Source of the DNA: Candidatus Woesearchaeota archaeon
GTDB taxonomy: Archaea > Nanobdellota > Nanobdellia > Woesearchaeales > JACJVV01
Assembly: GCA_020637495.1 (NCBI GenBank)
Contig: JACJVV010000003.1
Location: 156,069 to 220,068 of the forward strand
DNA length: 64,000 nucleotides
Direction of reading: 5' to 3'
Shown here: positions 43,226 to 53,155 of the stretch, piece after piece
Position numbering within the stretch: position 1 is the first letter of the stretch
Layout of the letters: each line of letters starts with the position of its first letter
The notes under the pieces: model-generated
Told to the model about the DNA's origin: nothing
Seen by the model: the letters and a program-made list of their open reading frames with translations, nothing else
The model's database searches: none
Position numbers and translations under genes: made by a program

Positions 43226-46200
43226 TCATCTAGTGTTTTTTGTATTCTTATGTTTATAAGCTTTTTTGATATTGTGCAGCATCTCTTCCCTATGCGACAT
43301 TGGTTTCTTCATTGTTGTTTTCTTTCTTGAACCAACTTCTGCTGATGCATGTGATATTTTTGGTGTGGAGATCTTTTGGAGATTGAACTTTGGCGTTCTT
43401 ATTTTCGGCAATGATATTCTTGGAACATTAATCTTAGGAATCTTCATCTTCAACAATTTAGATCTCTTAAATGATCCAACTATCGATTTACCTAGATCAT
43501 TTATCCATTTTGTTATATCCCTACTGAGGCCAATGAAGTATTTTTTTATCTTTTGGATGTAATTAGCTTTCTTGAAGAATGAACTTGATTTCTTCTTGTA
43601 AGAGAAGATTGATGCTAAGATATGATTTGATCCTTTATGGCTATGACGCATAGCACGATCAGCTTCCATAGTTATCAACTTTTCTTCTATCTCTGCCAGT
43701 CTTTCCTGATAAGTATGCATCCTGTTCTCGTATGCCCTTGTCTCAAGCTTCTTCGTGTCAATGTAATCGATCTGGGTCTCCTTCATGAGCTTTAAGATAC
43801 GTTCTTTCTCGTCTACTAAACGCTTCTCTTCATTGCCTAAGAATTTAGTAAGGTTTGCAAGAGTCGTCTCATTTGTTATTATCGCTTGGACAATCTTGTT
43901 CAACCTTGTCTCGTATTCTGTAATCGTCTCCATATATTCTTCCATGCTGAGCTTTCCTTTCTCAAAGCATTCAATCTGGCTTTCCTTGATTAGGCCAAGG
44001 ACTACATGGCTTTCCTTATGCAATACCTTAAGTTTCTCTTGCAACAAGAAATATCTTAGTGATATTGCAAAAATAAACATTATGCAGAGCAATGCTACAA
44101 ATGAAAGAAGCAGCAGATGCCAGTTTCTCTTGATGAAATTTAGGACGTTGAACTTCCCTACAGTCTCTAATGCAATAGATAATTCTGCATCATTTGCTCG
44201 TTCCATAGCAAGCTTAAATTCTCCCCTATCCAATGCCGCATTTGCAAGCAAAAGAAGACGTTCAGTCTCAGAAGTGATTATCCCTCGATCGTTTGCATCA
44301 TCCATTGACATCCTTATCTCATTAATCATATTACTGGATTTGAATGCAAGATTATGAAGTTCAGATATCTGGTCCTCAGTATCGATTATCCCTTGATAAT
44401 TCCTTTCATCAAGATAACTATTAAGCTTATCAAAAAGAGGAACTAATTTTATAGTGTTATATCCGTGCTCATCCAAGTCTGAAAGAAGAGTGTTTGAGTT
44501 GGTGATGAGTCCTTCTGCATCAGAACGTGAGATAGGTACAATGTATAGCTCAATGGTCCTCTGCTCTTGTATAGGGCTATACCTATACAATGTCCTGTTG
44601 CCAAACTCTTTTGTATTGTTTATTACTCCCCTTATAACAAAAAGAAGTTCATAATTCCCTTCTGTGAAATACTCAGGAGCATTTATGCTAACAGTGTATT
44701 CTAAAGTATCATTTATACCTATCGTTTTGTAAGTCTTAGGAGAGATATCAATATACTGATCAAGGAAACCAGAAAGTTCCATCGTCACTTCATCCATCCT
44801 CCCATTGAAAGCGTTCTCAACTGTAAGAGTGAATGTCTGATTATCTCCACGTACTAATTCATAAATCTCAGATGTCTGGAATAAAGCCTCTCTCTGTACA
44901 TCAGTAAGGTCAGCAGTATTTATAGAGACACTATTTCCAGCGCCACCACCGCCACCACCACTTGATGATTCTTCTTCCTGATTATTATTTATGATAATTG
45001 CTTCCTCTTCATAGTCGCCGTCTGCATCATCACATGCTGCAACAACTATACCATCTACTCCAGAATAGCATCGTAACTCAATGCATAGCTGATTGCTGAA
45101 TATGGTGCCTCCCGAAGTATTCAACATTGGTGTACCATTGAGATAATCTCCTGAAGCGGTATGATTTATGCAGATTGTTGTCTCATTCAAATCCTCAAGT
45201 CCTGTTGAAGGCAATTCGAGGACAACATTTACAGAATGGTTCTCTCTTGACACATCACCATCACTTATATTTAGATATGTAGCTGATACAGAAGAAGTTG
45301 CAACAGTCAACGTTGCAACAAGGTAATCACCATTGGCCATACTCAATGAGAAAGTTTCTGGTATCGACCAATTGAATGTAACATTGTATGCAGTACCTTC
45401 TGGAGTATCATTGCCAACACCATTCCTTATAGAATAGTTAATGTTAGCTATCTGAGGGGTCAGGTACAATATTATATTTGATCCTGAAGTATCAAAATGA
45501 GAAGACAGATTCGTCGACTTATTCTCTTGTGCTATTGATAGATAAGGTGCATTTACAGACTGCATAGTGCCCGATACATTTATTGATGGAGTTATAGACA
45601 ATGAATCCTCATCAACTATCTCAACATTAAGAGTCTCAGATGCCATTGAATCAAAGAATTCATAATCAATTTCTAAGGTCTCGTTAGATTGAGCAAATAC
45701 CTTATATTTGATACCAGACCAATCAAAGTCTATCCTTGACGCTGGAGCTATATTATGATTAAACTGAAAATCAATTGTGCAATTATTTGCGAAGAGAGGA
45801 TCACCATCATTTATTATAGTTATATTTGCAACATTCACATACTCATCCCACCCAAAACTATCTCCCATGTCTGTAGTTAAAACACTCCAATTACAATCCC
45901 ATAAAGAAGCTATTGAGAAGTTCTCTGATTCTTCATAGTTGCCATTTGAATCATTTGACCAGATTGTGAAATTATAGATAAGTGAGTCATTAAGTTCAAC
46001 AACAGCTTGATATATAGATGGCGTTATGTTCAACATTGATATATTATGCCAAGAACCATTGTTATATCTTAAGAATACAGATGAGACATAGGAGTATTCA
46101 TCTATTACAGATACATTAATAGTTACATTTGTTCCTGGATCTATAGTCGAATTCTCTGAGGGATAATATGATATATTGCTGGCTGATGGGCCACTCCCAT

Positions 46201-48622
46201 CGACTGAGAAGTTCTTTTGCATTGATGAGGATGTCAACTCTAAAGAATCCTCACAATAGATTGACCATTCGTGATCTCCTACACTAAATAAAGAAGTCGC
46301 ATTCAGAGACACTTCTTCCCCATCATTTATTCCTGATAATGTAGAATTCAATATTCCATCTATATAGAGCGAGCACTCTGTTGTTCCGTCTGCATCTGAG
46401 ATTACTGAAAAATTGAATGATGGAGATGCTCCAGTTATCTCATCTAAAGTAGGTAATATCTGCGTTATCTCAGGAGTATCATAAAGGAATATAAAACTTG
46501 CACCTACTGGGGTAGAAGCCCCAAGCACATAACCTAAAGTAGACCGTTCAAGTGAAATATCCTTGATGCTATCATTCACTATCTCATCATCAAATACTCT
46601 TGTAACATTCATGTTCTCTATATCAATCTCTATAACACCGGATTCATTTGTTGCCAAGTAAAGGAATCTACCATTGTCTGTTATCTCAACATCATTTATC
46701 GTGTATTTCTGTGGCAATATCTGGTTCTCAACAGATATATTCTCATATATAGCGAGCTCTGTTACTGAATGATAATTACTAGAATCATGCAAGTATGCCC
46801 TTACACTATTTGCATTTTCTCCGTAACCAAATAGCTTGTTGTCTTTTCCCCAAGCAGAAGGTGAACTATCATCCATCAGGATATAACTCTGTCCAGAATC
46901 ATTGCTTGTATATAGGTCAACAGCTCTTGCCCAGTAAGTATTATGATCATGCAGAGTTGCAAGAGTTATATTCTTTGGTTCTGAAAGATTGAAATAAAGA
47001 TCGACTCCGGAAGCACCTACATTAGCAGAAAGCCAGGTATTGGCACTTGTTGGATTAGAAAAAGTTTGGTCATTAATGCAAGAAGTGGATGATCCGCAAT
47101 AGCTATAACTGTTAGTAGCCACTACAGTCTGATTAGAGTAATTAATATTCCTATAATACTCTGCACCTGATGACCCTATGCTTGTGTTGAATGTCCCGTC
47201 TTGGTTGTACAACAAAATATTATCATTTGAGTCTATCAAGACAAAGTATTTTGACTCATCTGAAGTCATTTCAATTATATTCAAACCTGTAAATATACTT
47301 CTATAACCAGATAATTCCTCTCCTCTATCCGATGTTCCAGTAAGTTCATCAGTAACATTGTTATATTGTAAACAGGCATGCTGAACACAATAGATAAAAG
47401 CTCCAGATTCTGCTAATTCAGCCTGTGAACCAAATCTATTCTCATAATTTGTTAAAGTTTCTGGTGTGAACAAATAATTATAATGGGGAGAATACATCTT
47501 CCCAACTACAGGGAATGCATCAAATTTCTGTAATGATTCTGCATGCCACAACCAAGTGTATCCTTGTACATCTTTTATGAATGTGCCTGTATGTGGGGCT
47601 TGGGAGTCATATAATGAAGGAGCAGCTGTCTCGTAAGTGGTATTTGTATAAAAATTCCTGGTATGTAATTTATATTTAGATTGCTTCCAACCACTCCATT
47701 CTGAATAAGATTTATCATCTCTGAAACTCAAAAGATTACCACCTATCGACCATGAAGCCTGCACAAACTTCTCAAGTGTAGGAAGTAGCAAATATCCTGA
47801 AGCAGCACTACTATCATATCTTTTCTCAGAATAAGTTGTAGGAGTTGTGTAACCACTTAGGAGATAACCACCTTGGAAAGTGTTATCTTCACTCCAGTTC
47901 TGCCATCTCTCAAACTGACCAGAACGATTATCCCATATCTCCATACCTTCTTCGTGGACTATTATGAATGCACTATCTGGAAAAGCTCTCCTGGTTTCAT
48001 TGAATGCTGGGTATACATTCAGCTCTGCTTCACTAGTCGTAAGATCATTAGGCGTATAGTAACCAAGATATTGTCCATAACCTATATTTGAATCAAAAAC
48101 ATACAAGTTGTCCTGTGCAAAATATTCTCCAAATTGCCGCCAGTCTGGACTGCCTAGAGAGAGATTATCATCTTCATCAGCAAGGAAATATGTAGCATTG
48201 TTGGCTTGCCAGCCATTGAAATAAATTCCATTAATCGCTGCAACAGTTGTGTTTCTTGATAAGTTCCATACTATAAAGTGTTCTGATATGGAATTATGTC
48301 CTAGCCAGGATGTTGCTGTATTGTTATCATATGATTTCTCAGGTGCATAAGTTACTGTAAAATAATCACTACTGTTCTCTAAGATATGACCAATTGGCCT
48401 AACATAGTTATAATCATCATAAGGATACATCATCCAACTCTTTGATGTATCATTCGCCCATGTAGAAGCATCTATACGATCCATAGAAGTGTCATAAAGC
48501 ATAGCTGTGAATACATCTGAATTTGAGATATTTGAGGATGTGAAGTTATAGATTATCGGGGAGGCAATAACTATATTCGTCAACAAGATACAAATCATTG
48601 CTAATATTATTCCTTTCTTCAT
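43226..48622 (-). CDS. Giant membrane-anchored surface protein
   Basis: A protein of 1,798 residues from the ATG at 48622. A signal peptide (about 1-21) is followed by roughly 1,200 residues rich in N-x-S/T glycosylation sites. These include discoidin-like Asn/Trp stretches (two), a propeller-like part (ITDNGRFLYLATNESGVIEIDI) and Ig-like domains. A Gly/Ser/Glu hinge comes next, then a stalk, one TM segment near 1,470 and a cytoplasmic tail of about 300 residues with coiled coils. The end is very basic with six pentads of xxP(K/R)(I/F) type. It is likely a cell-surface adhesin or S-layer-like protein linked to something inside the cell. Confidence 0.7.
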   Translation of the reverse strand: MKKGIILAMICILLTNIVIASPIIYNFTSSNISNSDVFTAMLYDTSMDRIDASTWANDTSKSWMMYPYDDYNYVRPIGHILENSSDYFTVTYAPEKSYDNNTATSWLGHNSISEHFIVWNLSRNTTVAAINGIYFNGWQANNATYFLADEDDNLSLGSPDWRQFGEYFAQDNLYVFDSNIGYGQYLGYYTPNDLTTSEAELNVYPAFNETRRAFPDSAFIIVHEEGMEIWDNRSGQFERWQNWSEDNTFQGGYLLSGYTTPTTYSEKRYDSSAASGYLLLPTLEKFVQASWSIGGNLLSFRDDKSYSEWSGWKQSKYKLHTRNFYTNTTYETAAPSLYDSQAPHTGTFIKDVQGYTWLWHAESLQKFDAFPVVGKMYSPHYNYLFTPETLTNYENRFGSQAELAESGAFIYCVQHACLQYNNVTDELTGTSDRGEELSGYRSIFTGLNIIEMTSDESKYFVLIDSNDNILLYNQDGTFNTSIGSSGAEYYRNINYSNQTVVATNSYSYCGSSTSCINDQTFSNPTSANTWLSANVGASGVDLYFNLSEPKNITLATLHDHNTYWARAVDLYTSNDSGQSYILMDDSSPSAWGKDNKLFGYGENANSVRAYLHDSSNYHSVTELAIYENISVENQILPQKYTINDVEITDNGRFLYLATNESGVIEIDIENMNVTRVFDDEIVNDSIKDISLERSTLGYVLGASTPVGASFIFLYDTPEITQILPTLDEITGASPSFNFSVISDADGTTECSLYIDGILNSTLSGINDGEEVSLNATSLFSVGDHEWSIYCEDSLELTSSSMQKNFSVDGSGPSASNISYYPSENSTIDPGTNVTINVSVIDEYSYVSSVFLRYNNGSWHNISMLNITPSIYQAVVELNDSLIYNFTIWSNDSNGNYEESENFSIASLWDCNWSVLTTDMGDSFGWDEYVNVANITIINDGDPLFANNCTIDFQFNHNIAPASRIDFDWSGIKYKVFAQSNETLEIDYEFFDSMASETLNVEIVDEDSLSITPSINVSGTMQSVNAPYLSIAQENKSTNLSSHFDTSGSNIILYLTPQIANINYSIRNGVGNDTPEGTAYNVTFNWSIPETFSLSMANGDYLVATLTVATSSVSATYLNISDGDVSRENHSVNVVLELPSTGLEDLNETTICINHTASGDYLNGTPMLNTSGGTIFSNQLCIELRCYSGVDGIVVAACDDADGDYEEEAIIINNNQEEESSSGGGGGGAGNSVSINTADLTDVQREALFQTSEIYELVRGDNQTFTLTVENAFNGRMDEVTMELSGFLDQYIDISPKTYKTIGINDTLEYTVSINAPEYFTEGNYELLFVIRGVINNTKEFGNRTLYRYSPIQEQRTIELYIVPISRSDAEGLITNSNTLLSDLDEHGYNTIKLVPLFDKLNSYLDERNYQGIIDTEDQISELHNLAFKSSNMINEIRMSMDDANDRGIITSETERLLLLANAALDRGEFKLAMERANDAELSIALETVGKFNVLNFIKRNWHLLLLSFVALLCIMFIFAISLRYFLLQEKLKVLHKESHVVLGLIKESQIECFEKGKLSMEEYMETITEYETRLNKIVQAIITNETTLANLTKFLGNEEKRLVDEKERILKLMKETQIDYIDTKKLETRAYENRMHTYQERLAEIEEKLITMEADRAMRHSHKGSNHILASIFSYKKKSSSFFKKANYIQKIKKYFIGLSRDITKWINDLGKSIVGSFKRSKLLKMKIPKINVPRISLPKIRTPKFNLQKISTPKISHASAEVGSRKKTTMKKPMSHREEMLHNIKKAYKHKNTKNTR

Positions 48623-48828
48623 TTCCACCAAATCCAGGTCCCCTTACCTGATCCTACATGCTTTCCAAATATGACACCATCTCCACGAAGATTTGTCAAC
48701 CTATACAATACCTTAGTTCTTGTAATATTATTCAGAATCAATTCAATCTCCCTAGTCTCTAAAGGTTCATTAGCTTTCCCTAAGATTGTAAGAATCCTAC
48801 TAGTAACCTTATCTTCATGTGATTGCAT
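48619..48828 (-). CDS. Small winged-helix protein
   Basis: A 69-residue protein made of a winged helix: SRILTILGKANEPLETREIELIL, then RTKVLYRLTNLRGDGVIF as the recognition part and wing. It overlaps the start of the giant gene in an ATGA, so translation is coupled. Likely an autoregulator of the surface-protein operon, acting through the direct repeats just upstream. Too short for the usual ArsR or MarR proteins; resembles archaeal single-domain wHTH factors. Confidence 0.65.
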   Translation of the reverse strand: MQSHEDKVTSRILTILGKANEPLETREIELILNNITRTKVLYRLTNLRGDGVIFGKHVGSGKGTWIWWK

Positions 48829-48871
48829 GAACCGTTTTAGTAATTACTGTTTATATAATTATCGGTAAATT

Positions 48872-48915
48872 TATAGATTAATATATAGATAATACTATAG
48901 ATTAATATATAGATA
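48872..48915. repeat. Two 20-base direct repeats upstream of the surface-protein operon
   Basis: TATAGATTAATATATAGATA occurs at 48872-48891 and 48896-48915, a 24-base step. Related AT-rich ATCGATAGATAAAT follows at about 48921. They lie between the wHTH gene and the nitroreductase gene and could be sites for the wHTH protein. Confidence 0.55.
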
Positions 48916-48992
48916 TATTTATCGATAGATAAATTATATTCAGCCATAAAAGCACAACTTTTATATATTCATTTTTCAGATTCAACAATAAG

Positions 48993-49649
48993 ATGGATGT
49001 ATATGAGTGCATTAAGACCAGAAGGACCATAAGGAAATTCAAGGATATAGAAGTCCCATGGGATAATGTATGCAAGATTCTTGAAGCTGGTAAAAGCGCT
49101 CCATCTGCTGGTAATATCCAGAACTGGAAATTCATAGTAATAAAGGATAAAAGCGCAAAATCTGAGATTGCCGAGTATTGCGGGAACCAATTATGGATCG
49201 CAAGAGCGTCGTTCTTAATATGCGTTGTAGCTGATGTTGACAAAGCAAGAAGATTCTATGGGATAAGAGGAGAAAGGCTCTATTCAGGACAGAATTGTGC
49301 TGCTGCTGCAGAGAATATGCTACTTATGGCACATTCATTAGGAGTTGGAGGGGCATGGATAGGTTATATGGAAGAGGATAAGATAATAAGCTCATTGACA
49401 TTGCCTAAAGGAATAAGGCCACAATGCATCCTGGCTTTTGGCTATCCTGCAGAGAATCCTCCGGCACCACCAAAGTATACTCTTGAGAATGTCATGTATT
49501 TCAGGCAGTTCGGTGGACAAGGAAATAGAATACAAGATATCCCACAGTATAAAGGAGAATTCTCATACAAGATCAAAGGTGCAATAGATAAAACTAAAAG
49601 CTTTGCACAGAAATTGAATGAGAAACTTCTTGGGAAGGATGAGAAATAG
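48993..49649 (+). CDS. Nitroreductase-family flavoprotein
   Basis: A 218-residue protein. RRTIRKFKD and SAPSAGNIQNWKFIVI are the FMN-binding signature, GGAWIGYM the second loop and ILAFGYPAENPPAPPK the C-terminal element of the family. Members reduce nitro compounds, quinones or flavin-linked substrates with NAD(P)H; the real substrate here is unknown. A 40-residue basic helical tail follows the core. A TATA box (TTTATATATT) lies about 30 bases before the ATG. Confidence 0.85.
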   Translation: MDVYECIKTRRTIRKFKDIEVPWDNVCKILEAGKSAPSAGNIQNWKFIVIKDKSAKSEIAEYCGNQLWIARASFLICVVADVDKARRFYGIRGERLYSGQNCAAAAENMLLMAHSLGVGGAWIGYMEEDKIISSLTLPKGIRPQCILAFGYPAENPPAPPKYTLENVMYFRQFGGQGNRIQDIPQYKGEFSYKIKGAIDKTKSFAQKLNEKLLGKDEK

Positions 49650-49657
49650 TTGATTTT

Positions 49658-50407
49658 CTAAGAGAAGAATAATATCTGAACTGCAAAAATTATAACAAAA
49701 GCAAGATAGATGTTCTTAACCCACTGCTCACCTTTCTGTATGTTCACATGAGCTCCAGTAAAACTGCCAAGATACATCCCTACTAGAAGGATAATTCCAT
49801 AAATATAATCTATTATCCCTGCAAATGCAAATATAGATATTGTAACTATATCAGCTATAATCATAGGTATTTTTGTAGTAGCTTTGCTTTGGATAATTGT
49901 AAACTTGAAAAAAGTCATATTGATGAATCCACGGAAGAAACCAGAGCCTGCTGAGAAGAATGAGCTCCATATCGTAGACAGAAAGTATAATGAATATCCG
50001 ATTATCTTCATTCTTTTGCTGACTTTCTCATAAAGAACACCTAATTTCTTGTTAAAAAACATGATTGCTGCTATAGCGATAAGAGAAATACCTATTACTT
50101 TTGATAAAATGCTCTCGTCGATATCCAATAATAACTTTGCACCAAGCACTGCTCCAATAATCCCAATTAAAGTGAATGGTATTACATATGGCCATAGAAT
50201 CTTCTTATGCCGGATGTAGACTTGCAATCCACCTGTCTTCATGCCAAACATCCCAAACTTATTTGTAGCAATTGCCAGATGAGGAGGGATTCCAATAAAG
50301 ATCAATGCAGGGATTGATATCAAACCAGAACCTGCCCCTATTGTCCCAACAAAACTGGCAATCAATCCTACTATGAAGATGAAAATTCCCGTGAATATCG
50401 GTTCCAT
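49658..50407 (-). CDS. TSUP (TauE/SafE) family transporter
   Basis: A 249-residue membrane protein with about eight hydrophobic segments. GLIASFVGTIGAGSGLISIPAL and SSFFSAGSGFFRGFINM are the two repeated family motifs of this sulfite/organosulfonate exporter group. The length is typical. The substrate is not known. It follows the structured non-coding stretch at 50.46-50.76 kb on the same strand, which could be its leader or a separate RNA. Confidence 0.8.
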   Translation of the reverse strand: MEPIFTGIFIFIVGLIASFVGTIGAGSGLISIPALIFIGIPPHLAIATNKFGMFGMKTGGLQVYIRHKKILWPYVIPFTLIGIIGAVLGAKLLLDIDESILSKVIGISLIAIAAIMFFNKKLGVLYEKVSKRMKIIGYSLYFLSTIWSSFFSAGSGFFRGFINMTFFKFTIIQSKATTKIPMIIADIVTISIFAFAGIIDYIYGIILLVGMYLGSFTGAHVNIQKGEQWVKNIYLAFVIIFAVQILFFS

Positions 50408-50460
50408 GAAAATAAAAATGAAGAGATTGCTTATTAAGTTTTAGTTATTTGTATAGTAGA

Positions 50461-50761
50461 AAGAAAAAAAATGCAAAAAGTTCAAAGAACTTTTGCACAG
50501 AAAATTGAAAATTTTCTTGTGCCGGTTACCCGGAACAGATCAAAGATCTTACCCAGCAATTGACTTTGATAAATATAGTAGAAACAGAAATGATAGAAGA
50601 AAAAAAAGAAATGCCCATTGCTGGGCATCACAAAAGGTTTTTTGCCTTCATAATGGGAGTTTTGGGGGTGGTACGCAGAATGAAGGCAAAGAAATTTCAC
50701 CGAAGTGAGCGTGAATAAAAAAAGTACCATGGAATAAATTCCATGGCCCTTCATCCATCAT
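50461..50761 (-). ncRNA. Candidate structured RNA or regulatory leader
   Basis: No gene fits here, but at least eight hairpins do. On the minus strand from ftsZ: CCATGGAAT/ATTCCATGG followed by a T-run; TCAC-TTCG-GTGA; a 10-pair stem closing 50642-50689; ATGCCCA-GCAA-TGGGCAT followed by T-rich DNA; AGATC-TTT-GATCT; CCGG-GTAA-CCGG (GNRA loop); a GCACA/TGTGC stem; and AAAAGTTC-TTT-GAACTTTT ending in eight T. The CCCAGCAAT at 50552-50560 can also pair with ATTGCTGGG at 50617-50625, competing with the local hairpin. First and last hairpins look like terminators. Confidence 0.5.
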
Positions 50762-51835
50762 CTAGTTAATTATTTCAATGCCAAGTTCATCGCCGATCTC
50801 AACAGCTTCCTTACGTTGCTGCTTGTAATCGACCTTTCCCAAGATCCATGGTGACTGAACACCTGTGATGATCGTCATCACTGTGATCTTTCCTTTCATG
50901 TCATCAGATACACGAGCTCCCCAGATAACATTAGCATCTTCATCAAGGCTCTCTGTAACAAGCTCGCCTATCTTGTTGATGTCGTCCAGTGTCATATCTG
51001 GTCCACCTGCAATGTGGATAAGTGCTCCTGTTGCTCCTTCATAGCTGATGTCAAGAAGCGGGTTATTCAATGCACCCTTAACAGCCTCTTCAACCTTGCT
51101 GTTCGTATCAGAACATCCAACACCGATTGCTGCTACTCCGCCGTTTGTCATGATAGCCTTTACGTCTGCATAGTCCAAGTTGACCAATGAAGGTACTGCA
51201 ATCGTCTCTACAATTCCCTTGATCATTGTTGCGATCAACTCATTAGCTACTGCAAATGCCTGCTGTATTGGCAGATTTCCTGCAATCTGTACTAGTCTAT
51301 TATTATCAATTACTATAACTGTGTCTGATACTTGCCTTAACTGCTGCAATCCGAATTCAGCCTTGTCTACCCTAGCCCTTTCAATCTTGAAAGGCATTGT
51401 AACTGTTCCGATTACTATTGCGCCTGTATCCTTTGCAACGTTAGCAACGAATGGAGCTGAACCTGTTCCTGTTCCTCCACCCATACCAGCACATACGAAA
51501 ACCATATCTGACTTCTTCAATGAATCCTTGATCTCAGTTACGGATTCTTGAGCTGCTTCTGCTCCTTTCTCTGGGAATCCTCCACATCCAAGGCCTCTTG
51601 TTGCCTCTCTTCCCATCAAGAATTTCTTGTCAGCGTCGGTAATATTAAGATGTTGTTGATCGGTATTGCAAGCTATAATCTCTGCACCCTTAATCCCCTT
51701 CTTATACAACCATGAAACCATGTTGTTACCAGCACCACCACAACCTATCACCTTAATGTTGGCCTGACCTGTTTCTATTTCTGCAAACTTGTTTGTTTGC
51801 TCAGTTTTTACTGCGTTTTGCACGATAAAGTCCAT
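50762..51835 (-). CDS. ftsZ: Cell-division tubulin homologue FtsZ
   Basis: A 357-residue GTPase that builds the division ring. VIGCGGAGNNMV is the N-terminal loop, GMGGGTGTGSAP the tubulin signature that binds GTP phosphates and NLDYADVKAIM the synergy-loop region with catalytic Asp. About 20 residues precede the core. The C-terminus is short with no clear conserved anchor peptide. A TATA-like box near 51898 and a leader of about 40 bases come before the ATG. A hairpin plus T-run ends the gene at 50727-50746. Confidence 0.95.
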   Translation of the reverse strand: MDFIVQNAVKTEQTNKFAEIETGQANIKVIGCGGAGNNMVSWLYKKGIKGAEIIACNTDQQHLNITDADKKFLMGREATRGLGCGGFPEKGAEAAQESVTEIKDSLKKSDMVFVCAGMGGGTGTGSAPFVANVAKDTGAIVIGTVTMPFKIERARVDKAEFGLQQLRQVSDTVIVIDNNRLVQIAGNLPIQQAFAVANELIATMIKGIVETIAVPSLVNLDYADVKAIMTNGGVAAIGVGCSDTNSKVEEAVKGALNNPLLDISYEGATGALIHIAGGPDMTLDDINKIGELVTESLDEDANVIWGARVSDDMKGKITVMTIITGVQSPWILGKVDYKQQRKEAVEIGDELGIEIIN

Positions 51836-52324
51836 TTCCTTACACCCCTTTTTTGTTTACCCCCTAGATGTAAGCTATATTTGATTCACTGTATCCTATA
51901 TAACTTCTTCCCGTGGAGTTTAACATAGATACTTCAAGCTATAGGTTAAAGTACCATAATCTATTTAATCTAGTGTTACCTATCACACTCTAGAATTCGC
52001 CAAAATTCGCTCGGTAAACGCGCCAACGTTTATCAAATATATTTTCCAGGTCTCGCCAAAGACTTGTAACATATTTCTTATATTTCTATATCAATTCGTA
52101 TACTGATATTTAAATAAAATTGTTCTGTTATATATATTTTAGACTATATATTGTTATTACTAAACTAGGCATAATTGAATTGATAATCATATGAGTAAAA
52201 GTGTTTTAAAGCCAGAGATAGATTTATATAGGATTAATTTGGCACTATTTTGAAGTAAAGTTGATTTACTTTTTTAAAAGGTTGCTTCTAAAGATTTATA
52301 TATTAAAGTAACAAAAATAATTAC
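51836..52324. other. ftsZ/HIT divergent intergenic region
   Basis: No gene is supported in these 489 bases. CGCCAA occurs at 51998, 52021 and 52054, and TAAACG-CGCCAA-CGTTTA (52015-52032) forms a perfect hairpin or operator-like dyad, GC-rich against the background. Near 52290 TTTATATATT lies about 30 bases before the HIT gene and is its likely TATA box. Confidence 0.45.
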
Positions 52325-53155
52325 ATGCCAAGTGAAACACAAGAAGAATTAATGGAAAGGGTCAAGAAAATGACTCCAGAAGAACTTCTTGAATTCCAGA
52401 AGAATAGGTGCATATTCTGCCAGATCATCGCTGGAAAGGTTCAGAGCAAGAAAATCTATGAAGATGATAAGGTTTTTGCAATACTAGATATCAACCCAGC
52501 AAACCCAGGACATATACTTCTCATGCCAAAAGAGCACTATGCGATAATGCCACAAGTTCCTGAGGATATTTTGGGACATCTGTCAACAATAACAAAAAAG
52601 ATCTGCAATATCGCCTTAAAAGCATTAGGAGCAAAGGGGACAAATGTATTGATACAGAATGGAGTTGCTGCTGGACAGAAATCACAACATTTCATGATAC
52701 ATATAATACCAAGGATGGAGAATGATGGCATAGGATTATTTCTTGATAGAAAACAGATCACAGAGAATGATTATAACACTGTAAAAGGGAGATTGAGCAG
52801 CAAAGTCAATGAAATATTCGGCATTGAACCTGATGTAAAAGAAGCTGATATAATCAATGAGACGGTAAAGGATATAGAGGATGCTGATAAAGAGCTGGCG
52901 AAAGAGAATGAAGAGATAGAAAAGCTTCAGAAAGAGATTGAAGGAGAAAAAGAGAGTGAAAGAAAACCTCAACCAGAGACTGAAAAAGAGAAAAAAGAGT
53001 TAGAGAATCCTAAAGAAGAAGCAAAAGATGAAGATAAGGACGATGATGCAGAGAGTAATACTCCTGTTGAAGAAGAAGATAGTGATGACGATGATGACTC
53101 AGGAGATAATGGAACAAACTTGGATGACATCGCTAAAGTGCTAGGTGTAAGATAA
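52325..53155 (+). CDS. HIT-family protein with altered active site and acidic tail
   Basis: A 276-residue protein. Residues about 28-150 form the HIT fold (CIFCQIIAGKV, LDINPANPGHILLMPKEHY). The triad motif HxHxH reads HFMIH: the middle His, the nucleophile of HIT hydrolases, is Met. Residues 175-260 are a low-complexity acidic tail, and the end is TNLDDIAKVLGV. It could bind nucleotides without cleaving them. The stop overlaps the next HIT gene by one base, so they are co-translated. Confidence 0.75.
   Translation: MPSETQEELMERVKKMTPEELLEFQKNRCIFCQIIAGKVQSKKIYEDDKVFAILDINPANPGHILLMPKEHYAIMPQVPEDILGHLSTITKKICNIALKALGAKGTNVLIQNGVAAGQKSQHFMIHIIPRMENDGIGLFLDRKQITENDYNTVKGRLSSKVNEIFGIEPDVKEADIINETVKDIEDADKELAKENEEIEKLQKEIEGEKESERKPQPETEKEKKELENPKEEAKDEDKDDDAESNTPVEEEDSDDDDDSGDNGTNLDDIAKVLGVR

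Noticed and set aside
50482..50754. Small frames on both strands of the structured stretch
   Set aside because: Composition is not protein-like, and strong hairpins explain the sequence better.
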